Made by a program: the position numbers and the translations under genes. A stretch of 9,504 bases of DNA from a bacterium. GTDB lineage: Bacteria > Pseudomonadota > Alphaproteobacteria > Caulobacterales > Hyphomonadaceae. Positions 1 through 6,969 of the stretch are shown piece by piece (the stretch's first letter is position 1; the number at the start of each line of letters is the position of its first letter). The stretch covers positions 1 through 9,504 of the forward strand of contig JAVBYB010000499.1 of the NCBI GenBank assembly GCA_030824255.1, given 5' to 3'. Below the pieces are notes generated by a model. That model saw only the letters and a list, made by a program, of their open reading frames with translations. It was not told where the DNA came from and did not search any database.

Positions 1-3000
1 AGCTGGCGCTGCCCGCCGGATTGTTCGTGGTCGAGCATGCTGACCGCGTTGCAGGACCGGCTGCAGCACCAGGTACGGTGATAGCCGTGGATGGTGCTGG
101 GATCGAGATCGCCGTGGCGGATGGCGTGCTGCGCTTCCTGTCGCTGGCGACGCTGGATGGCGACGTGGTTGACCCGACCCGCACCGGCGTTCAGGCCGGT
201 CAGGTCCTGCCAGCGTTCTCCGACACAGGCGCTGCCTCTGACGCCGCGCTCACGAAACATGAGCGCTTCTGGGTCGACAGGCTCGCCGCCATGCACACGC
301 CGGTCGTGGCCGGGCTGAAGCCGCAGCCCGGAGCGACAGATCCCACGCTTGAGATCCGCACGTTGCCGCAGGCGATCGGCGCGTCTCAGGCTGAGCGGCG
401 CACGGCGCTCATCGCCGCGCTGCTCGCCTACATCGCCCGCACGAGCGAGGAGGAAAGTTTCGACCTCGCACTTGGGAAGTCACTGCCGCATGGTCTTGAA
501 GAGGCCTATGCCGCTGTCACGCCTTTCCGCGTCGATGTCAGCAAGACTGGCGGGTTCGATGCCTTGCGCGCACAGGTCGGCGCGGAACTGGCGACGCAGG
601 ACAAGCGCGGCTCCCATGCACGCGATGTCGTGACGCGCTATGACGCGCTTCGGTCGCGCAAGGAAAAACCTTCGCTTGCTGTCGGGATCCAGTTTCGCGG
701 CCTGAACGGCGAAGCCCTTCTGACCAAGGACATGCGACTGGCGCTGGTCATTCCCGACACGGGCGATTCCTTCGCCTGGGCTTACGATCGCCGCTCCATC
801 GACGCGGCGTCACTGCGCGCGATAGCCGACCGTTTCGACATCCTGCTGGCGAACGGGCTGCGGGACGGCGCCGAACCGATTGCGCAGCTCGACATCCTGC
901 CGCAGAACGAGCGCACGCTGCTGCTCGACACCTGGCAGGGCGCCAATGTGGCTGACGTTGCCGATCGCTGCATTCATCAGTTGTTCGAGGAGCAGGCGGC
1001 GAGGACGCCGGACGCCGTCGCGATCCGCTTCAAGAACGCCAGCCTGACCTATCGCCAACTGGATGAACGCGCGAACGCCGTCGCTGAAGTGCTGCAGGCG
1101 CAGGGCGTCGAACCCGACGCGCTGGTCGCGGTGTGCATGGAACGCTCGCTCGAGCTTGTCGTCGCCCTGATGGGCGTCCTCAAGGCAGGCGGGGCTTATG
1201 TTCCGCTTGACCCTGCCTATCCGCGTGAACGCTTGGCGATGATGCTGGAAGACTCGCATGCGAAAGTGGTGCTGACACAGCGCCGGCTGGCCGCGGAGCT
1301 TCCTGCGAGCAGCGCCGATACGGTTTACATCGAAGATGTCCCCGCGCGCGCCAAGGCTGCGCTCCGTGCTGTGGCGACGCCAGACCATCTGGCCTATGTG
1401 ATCTTTACCTCGGGTTCGACGGGGCGCCCGAAGGGCGTCATGGTCCGCCATCGCAGCGTGTCGAACTTCTTCACCGGCATGGATGCGCGGATCGGCGCGA
1501 AGCCAGGCGTATGGCTGGCAGTCACCAGCGTGTCGTTCGACATTTCCGTTCTCGAAATCTTCTGGACGCTGACGCGTGGCTTCGAGGTGATCGTCCAGCA
1601 CGAAAGCGATCGCGCGTCGATCGCACGCCAGCCGACGGCCAGCGCGCTGAAGCAGCCGATGGACTTCAGCCTGTTCTACTTTGCGGCGGGGCAGGGCGCC
1701 TCTGCGCCCGGAGGCACCTATCGCCTGCTGCTTGAGGGCGCGAAGTTCGCTGACACGCACGCTTTCAGCGCCGTGTGGACGCCCGAGCGCCACTTCCACG
1801 AATTCGGCGGCCCATACCCGAACCCTGCCGTCACCACCGCTGCACTCGCGACCATCACGAGCCGCGTCTCCTTGCGCGCGGGCAGCGTCGTTCTTCCGCT
1901 TCATAATCCGCTGCGTGTCGCTGAAGACTGGTCCGTGATCGACCAGATTTCCGGCGGGCGCGTGGGCCTGTCATTTGCGTCCGGCTGGCACGCCGACGAT
2001 TTTGCCTTCATGCCGCAGAACTATGAGCGTCGCCGCGAAGTCATGCTTGAAAGCATCGACACCGTGATGAAGCTTTGGCGCGGAGAGAAAGTCGACGTTG
2101 TCAACGGACAGGGCAAGACGATATCCGTTGGCGTGCTGCCGCGCCCGGTGCAGGCCGCGCCGCCCATGTGGATCGCCTCGGCAGGAAGCGTCGACACGTT
2201 CAAGGTTGCCGGCCGCATCGGCGCCAACGTGCTCACCAACATGCTCGGGCAGGATGTCGAGGATCTCCGCAACAAGTTTTCGGCCTATCGCGAAGCGCGC
2301 CGCGAAGCGGGCCATGCGGGCGATGGCACGATCACTGTCATGCTGCACACATTCGTATGCGAGGACACGGAGAAGGCGCGCGAGCTGGCGCGGGAGCCCT
2401 TCAACACCTATCTCAAGAGCTCATTCGACCTGATCAAGGTCGCGCCATCCATGTTCCCGGCTTTCCGCCAGCCATCGCTCGGCGATGGGGAGGGCAAGGC
2501 GTTTGATGCCGCCAGCTTCACGGCGGACGACATGGCTGCTCTGATGGATCACGCCTTTGATCGCTATTTCGAGACTGCCGGCCTGTTCGGCTCGCCCAGC
2601 AAGGCGCTGGCAATGATTGACCGGCTGAAGTCCATCGGCGCGAATGAAGTTGCCTGCCTGATTGACTTCGGTATCGATACCGATGTCGTCCTTGATAGCC
2701 TTCCCTATCTCGACCAGCTGCGCCAGATGTCCAACGCCGCGACTGATAAGACCGAGGAAGGCGATTATTCGATTCCCGCCCAGCTGCGCGAGCGTGGCGT
2801 CACGCACCTGCAGTGCACGCCCTCGCTCGCGCGGATGATCGCCAGTGAGGCGGATGGCCTTGCCGGTCTCGCCGGGCTTGAGCGTCTCATGCTGGGCGGA
2901 GAGGCTCTTCCCGTCGATCTCGCCGAGCAGCTTGCGCCCATGGTGAAGGGCGAAATCCACAATATGTATGGCCCGACAGAAACGACGATCTGGTCGACCA

Positions 3001-5126
3001 CGTCGCGCGTGCAGCCGGGCGAGCCGATCACCATTGGCCGACCGATTGCGAACACGATCATCCGTATCCTTGATGCGGGCGGACAACTCTCGCCGGTCGG
3101 CGTGGCGGGGGAGCTATGTATTGGCGGTGCATCCGTCGCCGCGGGCTATCTGGGCAGGCCGGACCTTACCGCAGAGCGGTTTGTCGATGACAGCCATGGC
3201 GGGAGCGGGCTGCTCTATCGCACAGGTGATCTTGCGCGTCATGCAAGCACGGGCGAGATCGAATTCCTCGGGCGGCTTGATCATCAGGTGAAGCTCAACG
3301 GCTATCGTATCGAGCTTGGCGAGATCGAAGCCGTGCTGGGCCGGCATGAGCAGGTGGGGCAGGCGGTCGTGGTTGCGCGGGCGGACGATGGGGCCGCGAA
3401 GCTGGTGGCCTATGTGACGCCGCCGCGCACCGTCAGCAGCGATCCGGCGCATCAGGTTGGTAGCTGGGAACGTCTCTGGGACGGCGCCTATCGCGAGGCG
3501 CCGACCAGTGTCGAGCCGCGCTTCAATATCGCGGGCTGGAATGACAGCGCGGCGGGAACGCCGATTCCTGCGGTGCAGATGCGCGAATGGGTTGATGGCG
3601 TCGAGCAGGGTGTTCTGGCGCTAGCGCCGAAGCGCGTGCTCGAGATTGGTTGTGGTACGGGTCTTGTTCTCTATCGGCTGATGCCGCACATCGAGCACTA
3701 TACGGGCGTTGATCTTTCGGCGCACGCGCTGGCCTCCATCCACTCGGAACTGACGGCGCCTGAGCGCGAGAAGGTCACGCTGCTGCAACAGCCGGCTCAC
3801 GCGCTTGACGGCATTGCCGACACATCCTGCGATACTGTGATCATCAACTCAGTCGCCCAGTATTTCCCGGATGCAGCCTATCTCGAAACGGTGCTGCGCC
3901 GCGCGGGAGAGATCGTCCGCGATGGCGGCGCGATCTTTGTCGGCGACGTCCGTGGGCTTGAGCACATGGAAGCTTTCCATACCCAGGTCGCACTTCACCA
4001 GACGCCGGCCTCTGCTGGCAAGGCGGAGGTGATGGAACGTATCGCTCGCCGGGTTGCACAGGAAGGTGAGCTGCTGGTCAGCCAGGCCTTCTTCCACGCA
4101 CTCGTTCGGGACTTTGCAAGGTTTACGCAGGTTGACGTGCGGCTGAAGCCGGGGCGCTCGCAGAACGAGATGAATGACTTCCGCTATGACGTCGTGATCC
4201 ATGTCGGTGAGAAGATGACGGTGCAGAGCATTGCTCCTGCAGCCGTCAGTCATGAGGGTCTGCGCGCGGCGATGGATCAGGGTATCAACGCTATCATGGT
4301 TCGCGATATCACGAATGCCCGCGTGGCCGGGATATATGCGGCTCGCGCGGCGCTGGCCGACACGGGGGCAGACGACATGGCGCGCGTGCGGGCGCTTGCG
4401 GGCTCCATGCCGACAGATGCGCTTGATCCTTCCGATCTGACGGGCATCCATCCGCAGTATGATGTGATCGCAATGCCGGCGCTCTCGGGTGATCCGGGCA
4501 AATTCGACGCGCTGTTCCGCAAGCGGTCCCTCAGCCCTTCGATGATGATCGACTGCGGAGCGCCCGAGCATGGCAAGGCAGCTACGTTCTATGCGCGGAA
4601 CCCGCTCCATGCGGCTCCGACTGGCGCAGCATCCGCTGCGGATCTGCGCGCCTATCTCCAGACCTACCTGCCCGACTACATGGTCCCGTCCGCCTTCGTG
4701 ACGCTGGACGCGCTTCCGCTCACGCCGAATGGCAAGATCGACAGGAAGGCGTTGCCACGCCCCTCGCAGGCAATTGTCCCCACGACAAGCGAGGCTTATG
4801 TCGCGCCGTCCGGCGCCATCGAGGAAACGATCGCTGGAGTCTGGAAATCCTTGCTGGGCATCGAGCGGGTGGGGTTGCGCGACAATATCTTTGATCTCGG
4901 CGCCAACTCGCTACTGACGGTGCAGGCCAACCAGCGGCTTTCAAGTCTGCTGGACCGAAAGATCGCCCTTGTCAGCATGTTCCGCTATCCGACCGTGGAA
5001 GCGCTGGCGGCGCATCTGTCTGAAGGGAAGGCGGAGCCAGCCGCAGCGCGATCGGAAGAGCGCGAAACGCGCAAGAAGGATGCTGCAGCACGGCGACGCG
5101 AACTGAGGGCGGCCAGTCAGGGCTAA
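1..5126 (+). CDS. NRPS initiation-type module: FMT(C-term)-half C-A(with flavin monooxygenase and N-methyltransferase inserts)-PCP, 5' partial
   Basis: Partial at the 5' end: the frame is open from base 3, and the first possible start (TTG at 21) falls inside a domain. Residues are numbered from that TTG. Residues 1-60 resemble the C-terminal domain of methionyl-tRNA formyltransferase (PGTVIAVDG at 18). Residues 80-290 (HERFW to LDILP) are the later part of a condensation domain, with no HHxxxDG motif. The A domain shows LTYRQL 342, LKAGGAYVPLDP 387, FTSGSTGRPKG 462, FDIS 506, NMYGPTETTIW 981, GELCIGG 1030, YRTGD 1066, GRLDHQVKLNGYR 1084, LPDYMVP 1550 and NGKIDRKAL 1570 (K1572). A luciferase-like FMN monooxygenase of the MupA/Atu3671 type fills about 547-903 (WTPERHF 586, GGRVGLSFASGWH 645). 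An N-methyltransferase fills about 1145-1540 (VLEIGCGTG 1206, NSVAQYFP 1276, YARNP 1524). The carrier protein has DLGANSL with phosphopantetheine Ser1630. Pocket residues D507, I508, L511, Q931, M957, G959, M982, I990, W991 and K1572 nearly match the glycine code. The protein ends in a K/R/E-rich tail (about 1665-1701) with no thioesterase. Cytoplasmic. Domain identities are secure; substrate and chemistry are inferred. Confidence 0.96.
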   Translation, partial: LALPAGLFVVEHADRVAGPAAAPGTVIAVDGAGIEIAVADGVLRFLSLATLDGDVVDPTRTGVQAGQVLPAFSDTGAASDAALTKHERFWVDRLAAMHTPVVAGLKPQPGATDPTLEIRTLPQAIGASQAERRTALIAALLAYIARTSEEESFDLALGKSLPHGLEEAYAAVTPFRVDVSKTGGFDALRAQVGAELATQDKRGSHARDVVTRYDALRSRKEKPSLAVGIQFRGLNGEALLTKDMRLALVIPDTGDSFAWAYDRRSIDAASLRAIADRFDILLANGLRDGAEPIAQLDILPQNERTLLLDTWQGANVADVADRCIHQLFEEQAARTPDAVAIRFKNASLTYRQLDERANAVAEVLQAQGVEPDALVAVCMERSLELVVALMGVLKAGGAYVPLDPAYPRERLAMMLEDSHAKVVLTQRRLAAELPASSADTVYIEDVPARAKAALRAVATPDHLAYVIFTSGSTGRPKGVMVRHRSVSNFFTGMDARIGAKPGVWLAVTSVSFDISVLEIFWTLTRGFEVIVQHESDRASIARQPTASALKQPMDFSLFYFAAGQGASAPGGTYRLLLEGAKFADTHAFSAVWTPERHFHEFGGPYPNPAVTTAALATITSRVSLRAGSVVLPLHNPLRVAEDWSVIDQISGGRVGLSFASGWHADDFAFMPQNYERRREVMLESIDTVMKLWRGEKVDVVNGQGKTISVGVLPRPVQAAPPMWIASAGSVDTFKVAGRIGANVLTNMLGQDVEDLRNKFSAYREARREAGHAGDGTITVMLHTFVCEDTEKARELAREPFNTYLKSSFDLIKVAPSMFPAFRQPSLGDGEGKAFDAASFTADDMAALMDHAFDRYFETAGLFGSPSKALAMIDRLKSIGANEVACLIDFGIDTDVVLDSLPYLDQLRQMSNAATDKTEEGDYSIPAQLRERGVTHLQCTPSLARMIASEADGLAGLAGLERLMLGGEALPVDLAEQLAPMVKGEIHNMYGPTETTIWSTTSRVQPGEPITIGRPIANTIIRILDAGGQLSPVGVAGELCIGGASVAAGYLGRPDLTAERFVDDSHGGSGLLYRTGDLARHASTGEIEFLGRLDHQVKLNGYRIELGEIEAVLGRHEQVGQAVVVARADDGAAKLVAYVTPPRTVSSDPAHQVGSWERLWDGAYREAPTSVEPRFNIAGWNDSAAGTPIPAVQMREWVDGVEQGVLALAPKRVLEIGCGTGLVLYRLMPHIEHYTGVDLSAHALASIHSELTAPEREKVTLLQQPAHALDGIADTSCDTVIINSVAQYFPDAAYLETVLRRAGEIVRDGGAIFVGDVRGLEHMEAFHTQVALHQTPASAGKAEVMERIARRVAQEGELLVSQAFFHALVRDFARFTQVDVRLKPGRSQNEMNDFRYDVVIHVGEKMTVQSIAPAAVSHEGLRAAMDQGINAIMVRDITNARVAGIYAARAALADTGADDMARVRALAGSMPTDALDPSDLTGIHPQYDVIAMPALSGDPGKFDALFRKRSLSPSMMIDCGAPEHGKAATFYARNPLHAAPTGAASAADLRAYLQTYLPDYMVPSAFVTLDALPLTPNGKIDRKALPRPSQAIVPTTSEAYVAPSGAIEETIAGVWKSLLGIERVGLRDNIFDLGANSLLTVQANQRLSSLLDRKIALVSMFRYPTVEALAAHLSEGKAEPAAARSEERETRKKDAAARRRELRAASQG

Positions 5127-5133
5127 ACTGGCT
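5111..5133. terminator. Hairpin around the overlapping stop codons of the convergent NRPS and flippase genes
   Basis: GCCAGT (5112-5117) and ACTGGC (5127-5132) form a perfect 6-base-pair stem, extendable by one G-T pair (5111/5133), with a 9-base loop. The loop holds both stop codons: TAA 5124-5126 of the NRPS and, on the other strand, TAG at 5125-5123 of the flippase. On the plus strand only TTT follows at 5133-5135, so this is a weak intrinsic terminator at best. Because the two genes overlap, there is no other intergenic space for one. Confidence 0.3.
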
Positions 5134-6625
5134 TTGCGCGTCGATTGATGAGCAACCGCACGCAATCCATGAACCAGCGGCGGTGGAAAGCAAGGAGCCA
5201 TCCGAAGTAGCAGGCGCAACCGGCCACCACACACGCGCTGAGCCGCAGCAGCGGGCCCCAGTCGCTCATCCCATAGCTGACCAGCAGCGTGACCCCGGTC
5301 ATGGCGCAGGTCGCCAAGGCAGGCGGCAGCAGTCCGAGGTAATGTACCAGGTTTGTCTGCTGCAGCCGCTTGTTGATGACGATGTTTCCGGCGATGCCGA
5401 CGATCGCTGCCGGCGCGGACATGAGCAGGATCACGTGCGACGGGGTCAATCCGTGCGTGGCGAAGAGCACCGCGAGCGATGAAGCAACCAACGCTACCGT
5501 ATAGGCAAGCGAGAGCTTGTTCATGCCCATCGAATTCAGCGCCACATTGTTGAACCAGAGCACGGGAATGAGCAGGAAAGTGATCGACGATGCCTGCAGG
5601 ATCGGCGCGACTCCGTCATAGCGTTCAGGCAGGAGCAGCGCGATGACATCGTTTGCCGTCACCGCAAGTCCGGCAAAGATGGGAAGTGCGACCAGCGTCG
5701 CGGTGCGGACGATGCTGTTATAGACTTCACGCTCGCCATCGATGTCGCCGCGCACCTTCGACATCAGCGGGAACCAGAGATCGATCAGCGGGGAAATCAC
5801 AGGCCCCTGTACGGCCTCGGTGATGCGATTGTTGGCGCGTAGAAGGCCCATCGTCGCCACGTCATAGCGCAGGCCGAAGACAATCAGGGTCACGCGGCTG
5901 ATCGTCGTGACGAGCGTCTTGACCAGCCACAGCGAGAAGAAGCGCTTGAGGAAGTCTCTCGCCGCATCCCACTTCATCGAGAAGCCAGGCGTCCAATGCG
6001 TGAGGCGATGGAGCAGGATGATCTGCACGACCTGCGTGGTCGCGCGCTGCGCGAGAAGCGCCCAGATGAGCCAGGGAGAGAAGGCCATGGCAATGCCAAT
6101 ACTTCCTCCGATGAGTGTGGCCACAATGTTGCGTTCGGCCATCTCGCGATAGCGCAGGTCACGCATCATCAAGGCGTCCATGACCGAAATCCATGGCACC
6201 GGAATCAACATCAGCCCGAAAAGCGCCATGAATGTTGCGACGAGCGGTTCGTTGTAGGCAGAGCCGACGAACGGAGCGAGCGCAGCGAGAGCGACTGCCA
6301 TCAACGTTGCGAGCGCAAGGAAGCTTACGAAGGCGGCGTTCAGTGTGGGCGTATCAAACTGCCCTGCCTGTAGGATCGCATCCTTGGCCGCATAGCGTCC
6401 CTCCATGGAGACGAAATCCGCCGCCACGGTCGCGAGCGCAATCACGCCGAAAACGTGCACAGGCAGTTGTGCGGCGATGATCAAGAAGATCACCGTCCCG
6501 GCGCCCTGCGAGAAAATGAAGTTGAACGAGCTCCACATCACTGCGCCGCTCATCATCGCGCCGACTCGCGAGCGGGCTGTTGCCGCCGGCGGCAACGTGG
6601 TGCTCGGAGGGTCTGACTGGCTCAT
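5123..6625 (-). CDS. Wzx-type oligosaccharide flippase / polysaccharide export membrane protein
   Basis: This 500-residue integral membrane protein has about 12 hydrophobic segments, roughly at residues 28-50, 97-120, 126-148, 167-188, 229-251, 310-333, 345-366, 371-390, 395-416, 427-452 and 455-480, with a short one near 193-205. The N-terminal third (FGVIALATVAADF, then MMRDLRYREMAER after the fourth span) and the overall length and pattern fit the polysaccharide synthesis/flippase branch (Polysacc_synt family) of the MOP exporter superfamily, which moves lipid-linked oligosaccharides across the inner membrane. I chose ATG at 6625. The frame extends to a TTG at 6760, but those 45 extra residues are polar and unlike the family, and the Shine-Dalgarno sequence before the ATG is weak (GACGAG). 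The gene is convergent with the NRPS gene and overlaps its stop by bases 5123-5126, and it is divergent from the PKS gene. Between two biosynthetic genes it may export the product or act on a glycosylated or lipid-linked form; that role is inferred. A leftover surface polysaccharide gene is the alternative. Confidence 0.87.
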   Translation of the reverse strand: MSQSDPPSTTLPPAATARSRVGAMMSGAVMWSSFNFIFSQGAGTVIFLIIAAQLPVHVFGVIALATVAADFVSMEGRYAAKDAILQAGQFDTPTLNAAFVSFLALATLMAVALAALAPFVGSAYNEPLVATFMALFGLMLIPVPWISVMDALMMRDLRYREMAERNIVATLIGGSIGIAMAFSPWLIWALLAQRATTQVVQIILLHRLTHWTPGFSMKWDAARDFLKRFFSLWLVKTLVTTISRVTLIVFGLRYDVATMGLLRANNRITEAVQGPVISPLIDLWFPLMSKVRGDIDGEREVYNSIVRTATLVALPIFAGLAVTANDVIALLLPERYDGVAPILQASSITFLLIPVLWFNNVALNSMGMNKLSLAYTVALVASSLAVLFATHGLTPSHVILLMSAPAAIVGIAGNIVINKRLQQTNLVHYLGLLPPALATCAMTGVTLLVSYGMSDWGPLLRLSACVVAGCACYFGWLLAFHRRWFMDCVRLLINRRAKPV

Positions 6626-6807
6626 CGGCTCGTCGATCACACGGTTCACTAGGTGCGGCAACCTAAACGGGCTTTGTTCCAAATTGGTTGCTGATCGGGC
6701 AGGTTGGAATGACCGCTGAAAGCGCTTCCATCGACGGCAAAGCGGGCTCTCCTTGCTCAACTCGTTAATTCGACGGCTGTGAGCCGCCGGATCTTATCCA
6801 GAGCAAA

Positions 6808-6835
6808 TTGCGAACGCTCAAAACAGACTGATAAA
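6808..6835 (+). promoter_or_regulatory. Possible sigma-70-like promoter for the PKS gene
   Basis: TTGCGA (6808-6813) and GATAAA (6830-6835) are separated by 16 bases. Each matches the consensus hexamer (TTGACA, TATAAT) at four of six positions. Transcription would begin near 6842, leaving a leader of about 128 bases before the PKS start. The location, in the AT-richer part of the divergent region, is sensible, but matches this weak occur by chance. Confidence 0.25.
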
Positions 6836-6952
6836 CAAGCGCTGCTATCGAAGGCAGCCTTAGGCGGACGGTTAATCATTCACTGGAGAAGAACGATCTA
6901 CCCGTTATTCTAGCAGTCGCGCCGGCGCCATACGACAGGCTGGCATGTTTCT

Positions 6953-6958
6953 GGAAGG
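6953..6958 (+). promoter_or_regulatory. Ribosome binding site of the PKS gene
   Basis: GGAAGG lies 11 bases before the ATG at 6970, a slightly long but workable spacing. It supports that ATG over the out-of-frame ATG at 6945. Confidence 0.6.
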
Positions 6959-6969
6959 TTTGGCGCTCA

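Larger units (their letters stand above)
6626..6969. promoter_or_regulatory. Divergent intergenic region between flippase and PKS genes
   Basis: These 344 bases separate two divergent start codons and must carry the signals for both genes. They are visibly less GC-rich than the flanking genes (stretches such as GTTAATT, AAAACAGACTGATAAAC and GGTTAATCATT). Short symmetrical elements seen by eye are TTCCAA 6677-6682 with TTGGAA 6704-6709, the 8-base palindrome AAGCGCTT 6720-6727, and CGGCT 6774-6778 with AGCCG 6782-6786. Any could be an operator, but none matches a regulator site I can name. I see no RNA gene or convincing protein gene here. Confidence 0.6.

Noticed and set aside
21..23. TTG as the true start of the NRPS gene
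   Set aside because: The frame is open to the window edge and the TTG lies within a formyltransferase-like domain, so the real start must be upstream.
810..1904. 364-residue minus-strand open frame inside the NRPS
   Set aside because: It lies opposite the well-conserved A domain and oxygenase. Its translation is Arg/His-rich with no recognisable fold, typical of the reverse strand of a GC-rich gene.
3465..4640. Methyltransferase as a C-methyltransferase
   Set aside because: Its position between A8 and A9, the GWNDSAAGTPIP lead-in, NSVAQYFP and the YARNP end are the pattern of NRPS N-methyltransferases.
6663..6731. Minus-strand leader ORF of 22 codons upstream of the flippase, with AAGGAG upstream
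   Set aside because: The AAGGAG is 17 bases from the ATG, too far for a good ribosome site, and the peptide shows no attenuator-like codon run.
6626..6760. N-terminal extension of the flippase to a TTG at 6760
   Set aside because: The extra 45 residues are polar and basic, unlike flippase N-termini. ATG at 6625 leaves a normal-length protein, with a polar lead-in before the first membrane span.
6865..6883. Possible Fur box (AATCATT core)
   Set aside because: Only 11 of 19 positions match the Fur consensus and just one half is good, which is not enough to call a site.
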